Positions 35,735 to 46,180 of a DNA stretch of 64,000 bases are shown here, piece after piece (position 1 is the stretch's first letter; each line of letters starts with the position of its first letter). The notes below the pieces were generated by a model. The model was not told the DNA's origin and searched no databases. It worked only from the letters and a program-made list of their open reading frames with translations. The stretch covers positions 248,001-312,000 of the forward strand of contig BDSL01000068.1 in assembly GCA_003116995.1 (NCBI GenBank). Reading direction: 5' to 3'. Source of the DNA: Yamagishiella unicocca. Taxonomy: Eukaryota > Chlorophyta > Chlorophyceae > Chlamydomonadales > Volvocaceae. Both the position numbers and the translations under genes were made by a program.

Positions 35735-38700
35735 CTAACGCCCGACAAGCCCAACCACAGCCAGCAGGCCCCCCAGGGTGCTCAGCCAGCGCGCAATGAA
35801 GCAGATCTTCCGGGACCAGCCCGCTTCCGTCCGCTGCCCACCCCTACCGAGCCCCGCTCCGAAGCCCGTGACCAATGCAATCCAGCCGACCCCTGACAAA
35901 TGCAATCAGCCGACCCCTGACCAATGCAATCCAGCCGACCCCTGACAAATGCAATCCAGCCGACCCGTGACAAATGCGATCCAGCCGACCCCTGACCAAT
36001 GCAATCCAGCCGACCCCTGACAAATGCGATCCAGCCGACCCCTGACAAATGCAATCCAGCCGACCCCTGACAAATGCAATCCAGCCGACCCCTGACAAAT
36101 GCAATCCAGCCGACCCCTGACAAATGCAACCCAGCCGACCCCTGACAAATGCAACCCAGCCGACCCCTGACAAATGCAATCCAGCCGAGCCCTGACAAAT
36201 GCAATCCAGCCGAGCCCTGACAAATGCGATCCAGCCGACCCCTCTTACCGCCAGCGGACTTCCTCGCCGCTGCAGCACCGGGACGGCCTCCGTACGGGGT
36301 GACGTGCTGCTCCGCTTCGGCTGGATTTGCTGGCCGGCGGCCGCGGACGGCATGTCCTTGCGGGGCGCCGTACGGCTCCGCTGCGGCTGGTTCTGGAGCC
36401 CGTTTTCTCCGACAACGGACTCGGGATCGGCTGGCAGGAGGTGCGGCGGCGTCTCCGTTTCATTTCCCTCCCATGTGAACGTCTGCATAAGGCCCTTGCC
36501 CTTGACCTGCAGAGGGTGTGGGTTGCGGGGGAGGCAGCTGAGCAGCTGGGGGACCTTCCTGGCAAGGCAGCCGGACGGAGGCTACAGAAATACATTGGTG
36601 CGGACATCTTGTTTTGTTTTTGGACGGTACCCAGTGCCAGGAGAGGTGGAGGCACGGTACCGCACGAGTACAGGGAGTACACACGGCCCGCGCCTTCCCG
36701 GCTCGCGCCCGCGCCTTCCCGGCTCGCGCCCGCGCCTTCCCGGCTCGCGCCCGCGCCTTCCCGGCTCGCGCCCGCGCCTTCCCGGCTCGCGCCCGCGCCT
36801 TCCCGGCTCGCGCCCGCGCCTTCCCAGCTCGCGCCCGCGCCTTCCCGGCTCGCGCCCGCGCCTTCCCGGCTCGCGCCCGCGCCTTCCCGGCTCGCGCCCG
36901 CGCCTTCCTGTTTGAAGCTGCAGCTGAAGCGCGACACCGTCACTCCAGCTACTGGCAGCTGCTGGGCGCCTCGCCTCACCTCCACGCCGCCGGTGGGCTT
37001 CCAGCACTCCTTGGTGAGGAGCCGCCGGGCGTCATCAGAGGCGTGGATGGTGCCCGTCTCGGCGGTGCTCTCCATGCGGCTCGCTGCGGAGGGCGGAAGG
37101 GGGGCGGAAAGGGAAAACCCGTGTGCGAGGAGGGCGGGAGGGGGGCGGGGAAGAGGAGGAGGTCAGCGGAGGGCGCGCGTCGAGATCGCCGATCGGCGCA
37201 GCCCGACGAGAAACGAACGCGCGAACCGTGGTTGGTCGCGGATCATTGTCAACCAAGCAATAGTCACGCTCAGGGGACGTCCTACAAGCGGCGTCGCATG
37301 TTGAGGAATCATAACCGGATACATTTGCCTATAATTTCTACCTATGCGCTACAGACGCGATCTCAAAACACCATGTGGGCTATTAGGCAGGCTCGTCGCG
37401 CAGGTTGCCGTACGGCACTGTGGCACCACGCAATGGCAGCCGGCAGGGCCTGCTGCCGTGGGGCCGGAGGGGTCCGCCGGCCCGCACCTGTGTTGACGGT
37501 GTCCCCAAACAGGCAGAAGCGGGGCATCCTCATGCCCACGACGCCCGACACCTGGGGATGGGGGAAAGGCGAGGGGGCGAGTAGTTGGACGCTCAGGACC
37601 TGGAGGCCGATGAGGTGGGGTCCGCTGGCTCGTTATTCGCAACCAGGGAGCCTGATAAATCCGGATTCGTGTCCAGCTGGATCCAGATTCATTCTTTAAC
37701 AGCGCGAAGCTGTATGGCACTCTGTAGCAACCACGCGCGATCAGCGCTAGCTACGGCGACCCCCTGGACACATCCTCACCACGGGGCCTGAGTGCATCCC
37801 AATCCGGATCTTGAGGGACTCCCCGGTGGATGGCATTCGCAATGCGCCCGCCTCCCGTAGCATGGCCTGCGAGCGGGCAGAAGCGGAGGACACGGGCACG
37901 ATGGTACGGCAGTGAAAGTGAGCGACCGCGGGTGACCGTGAGTGAAGGCGTGATAGCGGGTGGCAGTGTGTAACCGTGGGTATCGAGCGGCAACGGGTGA
38001 CGGCAGATAACGGGCGAATGGCAGCGAGTGGCAGCGAGTGGCAGTGAGTGATAGTGAGTGACAGCGAGTGATAGCGAGTGACAGCGAGTGACAGCGAGTG
38101 ACAGCGAGTGACGGCGAATGGCAGCGGGTGCCTCCCCCCTCCCCACCTTAGCGAAGCTCATGACCCTCACGGCATGTAGCGGGTCCACGGCACCCGGGTC
38201 GTGCACAGACTGGAAGCCCTCCTCGTCCTTCCGGATAAGGCCCCCCGCCACCATGTAGCAGTCGCCGATCGTCTCCACCTGCGGCGGCAGCGCCGTAAGA
38301 GGCACAAGCACAAGCACAAGCAGGGCGCATGGTGTTTACACTTTTCCAACCACACGGGTTTGTTGCCCTTCTGTTTCACCTTAACTGTGTGGCACGACAC
38401 ACGGTTTCAAGGTTCAGGGTTTCGCCGTGGTTCGGTCCTGTTCACAAACACGGCAGCCGGCGCCGCAGCTGGGGGGCAGGTAAGGAAGGAGGTGGAGGAG
38501 GTGGAGGAGGTGGACAGGTGGAGGAGGTGGACAGGTGGAGGAGGTGGAGGAGGTGGAGGAGGTGGACAGGTGGAGGAGGTGGACAGGTGGACAGGTGGAC
38601 AGGTGGAGGAGGTGGAGGAGGTGGAGGAGGTGGACAGGTGGAGGAGGTGGAGGAGGTGGAGGAGGTGGAGGAGGTTGACAGGTGAAGGAGGTTGACAGGT

Positions 38701-41700
38701 GAAAGAGGTGGACAGGTGGAGGAGGTGGACAGGTAGTTGACGCGCCGAGTCCTCTGGCGCAGCGGCGGCGTAATCCTACCTTGTAGACGCCGTACACGTC
38801 GAGCAAGGTGTCGAAGCGGTTGTAGAGGTCGTTGAGGAAAGCCATAACCACCTCCGGCTCCACCTCTTTGCACACTGCAGGGCAAGTGCCGGGGTGAGAG
38901 GGAGAGGGGTTGGTTTCGGGGCCGGGCTGGGTACGACGGACCGGCCCGGCCTGGTCCGACAGGCGGTGTGGTCACACCCCACAAGGTACCCTACTAATCT
39001 ACAGCACACAGGCCTACAGCCAACCGATGGATGGACGGACGGAGGCGGGACCCTATTAAACGACAGCACACAGACCTGCAGCCAACCGACGGATGGACGG
39101 ACGGAGACCGGACCGCGCGCGCACTCACTGCTGGTGAAGCCCTTGATGTCCGCGAAGAGGATGGTCACCGCGGCGTGCTTGGTTGCCAGCTTGGAGCTGT
39201 CCCGCTGGAAGACGTGGAAGGCGCACGTGGGGCGCTGCGCGGCGCGGGCGGCGTCCACGGCCATGTGCTCCAGCACGTGACGCGGGAAGATCTGTGGGCG
39301 CGACAGGGCCCAGCGGGGTTGAAAATAAAAACGAAAACAGCGTCAGGGCGCCGCCGTCAGGCGCCGGAAGGCTGGCCCCATCCAACCACCCATCAACCGT
39401 CTCCAACCACCAACGGCACGCAAGAGGAGCCCGCGATGTCAACCACCAACTGCGATGTCCATATCTTAGGGTTTGACATCAACCCCGATCGCTGCCGTAC
39501 CTGCTCCAGTATTTTGTGCTCCGCGTCCATCAGCTCCGCCAGCCGCCTCTCGGTGTCCATCTTGGCGGTCACGTCCATCTGACGTGGCGTACGACATGAT
39601 GATGACGTCACAGGGAGGGGCCACCGCACGCGGGAGCTCGTCATTCCCTCCTCTCCAGACACCCCAGCATAAGGCCCGGCGCTCGCGCTGCAGCCATCCG
39701 CGGGTTACACGCCAGCAACCATCCAGCCAAGCCCCTCGGCCTACCCACTACCCACGCGCACCTACGATGTCACTCCGTCCTAGCCCTGTCCGCCTCCGCC
39801 TCCTCCTACTGCCCATCCCATTGCCCCTCCCTGGAGACGCCGCCTCATGGATTTCTCATCTTATGCTCCGCCTCCTTCTACTGCCCATCTCATTGCCCCT
39901 CCCTGGAGACTCCGCCTCACGGATTTCCCTTCTACACGGTTTTCCTTGCAACCCTCACCTACCTGCATCAGGAGGATGCAGCGGCGTCTGGTCACGGGGT
40001 CCTGGAAGGGTCGGGCCGACACCTCGTGCCACCTGGCGCCCTGGCCATCGTCCTTGGACCCACCATCGGCGTCGCCGCCGCCGTCTCCGTCGTCGTCCTC
40101 CTCCTCCTCTTCCTCCAAACTCGCAAGGTCCTTCGGCTCGTCCTCCTCCCCCTCCGGGCCCTCGTCGCCGCTGGGCTCGTCCTCCATCTCCAGCTCAACC
40201 GCGAGAGGAGGCCTGCTGTGCAGCCGGAAGCTCAAGTCCCCGAGCGCAGCATGACGAGGCTGCGAGCCGCACGCGCTCGCCCTGCCCCTACGCGCGTCGG
40301 CGACGCTGGAGGACGAGGTCGCGGGTAACAGCGAGGCAGCCCGCAGGGCCGCTGCACAAGCGGCCTCATCGTACGAACGCCTTCTGTCGCGTCCGCGTCC
40401 ATCGCCGCTGCGAAGTCCGTTGCCAGCAGCACGGTGCGTGTGACCGGCGGTGGCAGCGGCGGGGTGCGGCCCCGCGGCCGCGGCCCTCGCGGAGGCGTGG
40501 CCTGGGCGACCCATGGGTCCGAAGGCAGCGGAGATGGCGTTGATACAGATGGATGCGGTGCGGTGAAAGACGCCTACCGGCTTCCTGCCGCCCGGAACGC
40601 AGGTCGAGTTGGTGCGGAACAGCGCGCCTGTGGGCTGCTTGCCTCCCGCCGCTTTACGCGCGCCGCCGCCGCCGCCGCTGCCGCCGCTGCCGCCGCTGCC
40701 GCCGCAGCTGCCGCCGCCGCCGCCGCCGCTGCCAGGATGAGGTGCCGACGCCGCCTTGCTGATAGACGACCCGGCTGGGTGCTTGCCCGTGGGGCTCGGC
40801 AGCTGCGGCGCCCTTGGGATGTTCCCCCGGGAGCGCCGCGCCGGGGACTCCGGGGCGGAAATGGCCTCGGGTAGCCCTCCGTCCGGCAGAGGCCGTGGCT
40901 GCGACGGGGCGCCGTCCGTGTCGACTGATGGCAGGGTGGGCGTGGTTTGCCACCGCCGGGGTAGCTGGTTCTGCTGCTGCTGCTGGAGCTGCAACAGCTC
41001 CCGAGAGCCGACCCGCTGCGCCGACGAGGCCGCAAAAACCACCTGTTGGGGATCGTTTGGTGGGTAGGGCGTCGGGCGTCGGGTAGGGTTGGGTGCGCTG
41101 GTCATTGTGACGATGGACGGCAGTGGCAAAAATAGCAGGCCGTTTTCATGTCAACGGTTTCCTGACAGTTGTGAATCTGCCCCCACCCAACCCAACCATA
41201 AGCCCGGCCGACAGCCCCCGTACACAACGGCCCCATATGGACACGCCTGCAGCACCCACCACTCGCGGTAAAGGGCTGCACAAGCCTGCCGCTGTGCCCG
41301 GCAGCGCCGGCAGACTGCCGCTGGTGGACCTCCTCTGGCCGGCTGCAGTCGCAGCTGCAGCTGCGGAAGCTGACGTGGCGGCGGCCCACTGCTGGGAGGA
41401 GGCCCCTGCAGTCGGCCCACAGCCGCTGGTGCTAAGTGCGCTTCCGGGGAGTGATCTGCGGGCGGTGCCCCGGCTGCTGGGGGTCGAGAAGGGGCTGGCG
41501 ACGCCCCCCACTAGGCTCCACGCGGATGTGTTCATTGCCTGAGTGGTTGGTGGAGTTTGCGAGGTGAGGCCTTTGGGTGTTTGGAGGTGAGGCCTTGGGG
41601 TCTTTGGAGGTGACGGTTTTGGGTCTGGAGGTGAGGTCTTGGGATGTTTGGAGGCAATGGTTTGTTGGGGTTTGGAGGTGAGGGTTTGGGGTGTTTGGAG

Positions 41701-44700
41701 GCAATGGTTTGGGGTTTGGAGGTGAGGGTTAGGGTTTCCGCGGTGTGCTGATGTAGGCACACATGGCTGGGGCGCACGACCCCATTCGTCACCAGCGACT
41801 AGCGGCGCCACTTCACTTTCACTCCTCCCTACCTGACGCGGACAACACAGGCGCTACCCTCAACCCCCACTTCACGAACACCCTCTCCCCTATCTGAGAT
41901 GACGATGACCGATCGCACCTTCAAGTCGACCCCTTTGCTTCCTGACGGGCTTCCATCGTTGGGCGCACGTCGCACCGACTTGCCGCCCCCGCCACCTGCA
42001 AAGAACAGCGACGACACCGGCGCGCCGCTGTACGACACCCGCGTGGCCGCCACCGGCCGGCCACCCTCTGCGCCGCCGAGGCCGCTGCGGTCAGCGGCGC
42101 CGACGCCGTTGCCTGGCGCCAGCGTTTGCGGGAGACCGCCGACCCCATTGGGGCCATGCGCCGGGTCGTACGCTGGTAAGCAGGAACCAACTCCCGCCCT
42201 GGCTCCGAAACCTCCGTCGCCTCCAACTCGCCGACCCTCCGCGGGGCTCCCCGCCGCCACCCCGTCTCCACCGGACGCCGGACGCTCCGACGGCAAGTCC
42301 GCGTCGCAGGCGCGCTCCCCTCCCTGGAGCTCGTCCAGCGGTTGGTCGTTGAGGTCGTCGAGCAGGTTCGCTGGCACCCGAACGATACCGGTCCAAGGCC
42401 GGCCGCCCATCACGGCGGAAAGCATCTCCTGCAGCTTGCTAGGGTCGAACCCGAACAACCGCTCCAACATGTTCGGGTAATCGGGGAGGAGGACGCCGCT
42501 GACGGCGCCGGCGGCGCCGAGGGGTCTGTACGGCGCCGCCGGCGGCGGTGCGGCGCGGTGATAGCCCATGTAGTCGACGGAGAGGGCGTTCTGGTGCAGC
42601 ACGCAGCCGTGCAGGTCGAAGAGGGTGATGATGGCGGCGACGCCGGACAGGATGGAGCAGTCGCGCTGCAGCCGGTCGTACAGCTCCGGAACCACCGATG
42701 CGCCGCCGTCGTTGCCCACGTGCTCCACCAGCAGCGCCGGCTGCTCCAGCTCGGCGCCCAGGTCGTCCTCGGCCTCGTCCTGGGAGGATGGCAGGCGGAC
42801 CGGCGCACAGCCGCCTGCTGCTCGGTGCCTGTACGCACCAGTGGAGGCGCAGCGGGCGTGGCCCGCGACTGCACCCGCGGTGCTGGATCGCGGCAGGATG
42901 CGGGACGACAAGGTGGCGCTGGCGGTGCGGCGGGTGTGCGGCGAGCCGCAAGCCGGGGCGCTGCTGCGCACGAGGTGCGGCGCGGCGGCCGCCGGCAACC
43001 GCACCCTGCAAGGCGTCAGGCGGAGCACCGTGAAGCCGTGCTGCAGCGCCGTGCTGCCGAAGCTGTCGTGGCGCCGGGAGGAGACCTCGCTGACGCCCGA
43101 CAGGGACTGCCGCCGCTCCGAGTGCTGGTGCTGCTGCTGGTGCTGGCGGAGCTGTTCGGCGTCCAGCTGCGGCTGCGTGTCCGCGTGGTTTCGGAGGTGG
43201 GGCTGGGTTGTGTTTCGGAGCCGGAGCCCCGTCATGCCGCCGGGAACCAGGTGGGTCACGGGCGGCAGCGGCCCCCTGCCCGACCCCTCCGCCACCATCT
43301 GGCGACCCAGCTCCCGCAGCAGCGCCCGAAGCGCCGGGTCGCGTCCGCACAGGTGCGCCAGCACGCTGTCGTACTCATTAGCACCCTCCAGGAGCAGATG
43401 TTCCTTTGCGCCGGCATTGACCCACACGGAGGAGAAGGGGCAGCGGGTGGCGCCGCCACCGCTGAGCCCCACTCCGTGCGTCGCAGCGAGCCCCGGCATG
43501 GAATCCGCCGGCAGAGGCGAGGCTGACCCTGGGCCTGCCGCGCTTCTCGGGCAGCTGTTTGTGGCCGCGAAGGAGGGGCCAGTAGGTTGCTGACCCGTGG
43601 GTCGGTACGCCTGGGGCAGGTGTATGGATGGAGGGCCGGGTAGGGTGGTGCCGGGGGCCGGTCCGAGGACCAGCAGGGCTACCGGTGTGGGGCTGGAGGT
43701 GGCGGCGGCCATTAGAGCCTCGCCGGCGGCTGCCATGGGGGAGGGTTGCTGCAGTGGCAGCTGTTGTTCTGGGTGTGGCTGTGGGTGTGGCTGTGGGTGT
43801 GGCTGGGGCTGTGGAGGGGTTTTCGCAGACAAATGAGGCTGCGGCGGTTGCTCCGCAGCGGCCGAGGACGTCGTGGATTCGCAGCCTCCGCCGGGTAATG
43901 ACGAAGGAGCTGCAGCGGCAGCAGGTAGAGCAGTTGGACTGATTGGCGCAACTTGGGCTGCAGGGAGGGTGCCGTACTGAGCCGGCACGGCCACCGCGAT
44001 CGAGTCGGCGACCGTGGGAGTAATGGGCTGCGGTGGTTGACTTTGGCAATTGTGGCTTTGGTAGCCGACAGGTAGAAGCTGTTCGACTGGAATATGTCGT
44101 CGTCGGGCAGGTATTCGTTCGTCGCCATTCTCCTGTTGGGTTGCCCTAATCGATGAAAGCTTCTCGGTCAAGCCTGCCGTTAGCTCGGTCATTGAGCTCT
44201 GGGTCACAGCTGGTGCTGACTGAGATGCAGAGCTCAAGCTCGGCCCCGTTTCCAATCCTGCTGCTGTTGCATCATCATGAGTGCTATTTGGACCCCCTTC
44301 CCGTCGAGACTTTTCAAGCGCTTTCTCCAATTTCGCCACCAGAATTTGCAATCTGGTAACTTCAGTAGCCTGTGTAACTCCGTGGACATCGCGAGATTCT
44401 TCCGAAGGCGCGTCATGCAAGCGAACTGTCACTGCGCCAGCTGCGTCGCCACTGGAATAGGATACACCATTTGTAAGTTTTTTAGAATTAAATCCTCTGT
44501 AAGGTATCGCTTGCTGAATTCCTCGCCAGCCTTTCGCAAGGCTGCGACTGAGGCCGTAAGCCCAGGTAGGGCCCTCTGGGGCCCTACCTCCTTCGATATG
44601 ACGTTCTGGAGCCACTGTGACAAGTGCTTTCAAGTCCCTACCTCCTGGGTGGCGGAGCTGGGTCAGGGATAACTCGGATAAGCCTTCAAGGCAGTTGAGG

Positions 44701-44744
44701 AGCGTGGGTACCGGTACACACAATCTGCAGTGGTTTGGAAGCAC
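35735..44744 (-). CDS. PAS-linked class III guanylyl cyclase with C-terminal hydrophobic tail
   Basis: Exons: up to about 44744-41919, 41538-41260, 41042-39963, 39578-39501, 39291-39129, 38874-38780, 38278-38147, 37866-37780, 37551-37488, 37083-36980, 36506-36249 and 35833-35735 (TAG); all phases agree. The catalytic domain spans exons 5-11. The metal Asp residues lie in VTILFADIKGF and in ETIGDCYMV. The purine-selecting Glu (KVETIGD) and Cys (RFCLFGDTVN) are those of guanylyl, not adenylyl, cyclases. Transition-state Asn/Arg lie in NTASRMEST. Upstream is a PAS-like domain (AIITLFDLHGCVLHQNALSV ... LLMQMDVTAK) split by several hundred low-complexity residues, then a coiled linker (DTERRLAELMDAEHKILEQ). 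The last exon encodes a basic stretch and ARWLSTLGGLLAVVGLVGR, a possible tail anchor. The extreme 5' end is unresolved: the frame is open from about 44744, but no ATG exon was fixed. Confidence 0.88.
35868..36240 (-). repeat. 25-bp minisatellite in last cyclase intron
   Basis: About 15 copies of CCAGCCGACCCCTGACAAAT plus GCAAT fill the intron 36248-35834. The unit is not a multiple of three, so three units make a 25-residue period. The minus frame leaving the preceding exon remains open through the array to 35844. Confidence 0.9.
36685..36910 (-). repeat. 21-bp minisatellite in cyclase intron
   Basis: About 11 near-perfect copies of CGCGCCTTCCCGGCTCGCGC plus C lie in the intron 36979-36507. 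The frame leaving exon 37083-36980 is open through the array (repeat peptide SREGAGA). Confidence 0.9.
37925..38125 (-). repeat. Degenerate (GAGTGACAGC)-type repeat in cyclase intron
   Basis: Reiterated 10-11 bp units of GTGACAGCGA / GTGATAGCGA, written on the plus strand, fill most of the intron 38146-37867. Confidence 0.7.
38485..38735 (-). repeat. GGAGGTGGACAGGT low-complexity array in cyclase intron
   Basis: GGAGGTGGA and GGACAGGTG units alternate on the plus strand within the intron 38779-38279. The minus frame leaving the exon that ends DVYGVYK stays open through the array and encodes Pro/His/Leu/Thr runs. Confidence 0.8.
41555..41740 (-). repeat. GGTTTGGAGGTGAGG-type array in cyclase intron
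   Basis: Units around TTTGGAGGTGAGG and TTTGGAGGCAATGGTTTG alternate on the plus strand within the intron 41918-41539. Confidence 0.7.
44564..44589. repeat. 11-bp perfect inverted repeat
   Basis: AGGTAGGGCCC and GGGCCCTACCT are separated by TCTG. It lies in the 5' part of the cyclase reading frame, next to two GGTAGGG donor-like sites on the minus strand, so it may mark an intron edge that I could not resolve. Confidence 0.7.
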
Positions 44745-46180
44745 TGTTGCATACCAGTTCTCATTACTTCAGCGATATCATAGTACGGCAAAACGGTTGG
44801 GGAGGATGCCGGAAAAAATGTATGGATGAGGACTGATGATGGATTTTGTAACACTGTCGACAGGATGGCTAATATGGGTATTTGGGCGATCCATGAGCTA
44901 CCTTTGTCTGGCCTCACGTGACTTGCATCTTTCCCCGTCGCGATGTCAAGGAACGAACTGACGGAATGACGATCACCAATGATCTAGCATACCATCAACT
45001 CTGGGCGGAGTACGCGTTGGAGGAAGGAAAGACAGAGCCTAACCTAGAACGCTGACGGCTAGAATGCGGGGAGCTCGCCCTCTGACGGACATGCTGCAAT
45101 TCGCCCTCGCGTCCCTCGCTGCGGACGCCCCAGGGCCATGCCCGGTGCCCATTTGTGCGGGGACACCACCACTACACCACGAGTAACACATACCGGTACA
45201 CACGGAATGCATGGTTGCTGACGGCTCCTGATGGCTCTTGCCATGGGTTCGCCTTGGCAGGCCTTGGCTTGAGGACACTGCAGCATAATTGTTATTTGTG
45301 ATTAACCGTGGTTACTACAAAACTGATCACACGTAACCATGGTTACAACATCAGGTTACACGGTGACACGAGGAATAAAGCCATCTTTTCACGTCACATC
45401 CTGATTAAATGAAGAGGTTACAAGCCTGGGCGAACCCAGGACAAGAAGAGGGGCCCATGCCGGGCCTTACCATACGACAGCCGGGGCTGAACCCAGCAGA
45501 CGCCCCGAAGAGCACATGAAAGCCGCGAAAAGCAGCCAAGACGCAACAGCACAGCCAACCGACTTCACGGCCGCCACGCACCACAGAACGAAACGCACAA
45601 CCCGCACAAAACAGCAGGAAAGTGTGACAACAAAAAGCCCATGCAGGACAGCCCTAAGGAGTCGGCAAGTGGCAGGGGGGCGAACCTAGAAGATTGCGGG
45701 TGGGTGAGGTGAGGCGGGATGAGGCGAGGTCGTCTTGTTGTTCATCTCACCGCCGGCAAAACAGCAAGCAATTACCACTTCCGCCAGCGCTGACGGTCAG
45801 GCATCTGGCAGGACGCCATGTCGACCCACTGCCATCCGACCCTGTTAGCTGGGAGAGGCGTGCAAGACACCCCTCCTTATTACGGTACCCAACTTGCGCA
45901 GGCCTCTTATAAATCCTCCGTTGCGCCCACCTCCTCCCCAGAACGAGCCTCGTCTTGCGTTCTATGCAACTGCATTGCAGCAGTTCAACAAACGAGGGCT
46001 GTTTGCTAGCGGCTCGTCCCGAAGTCATACCCCACAACCCTGCAGCCCCCTCCTTCCCAACCCCCACGGAAAGTCTCAACTCACAAACCCTCAATCTTCA
46101 ACGCTTTAACCTCCCGCACTGACAACTTAAGCGCCCGAGCTCGACCGCGCTGCCAGGAAGAACTAGCAGCTCCAGCCGCC
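44745..46180. other. Intergenic, upstream of the cyclase
   Basis: Bases 44745-44920 on the minus strand hold open frames that could be a first cyclase exon (one contains ILAILSTVLQNPSSVLIHTF), but splice sites and phase are ambiguous. Bases 45342-45355 are a perfect palindrome, GTAACCATGGTTAC, within an AT-richer patch. The rest, to 46180, is the 3' flank of the next minus-strand gene. No other gene is supported. Confidence 0.4.

Noticed and set aside
41560..41740. Telomere-like GGTTTGG/GGGTTAGGGTTT sequence
   Set aside because: It is a degenerate intronic array with mixed units; true TTTTAGGG-type repetition is absent.
42342..43526. 394-codon plus-strand open frame
   Set aside because: It lies opposite the large exon of the guanylyl cyclase gene, which has PAS-like sequence on the minus strand.
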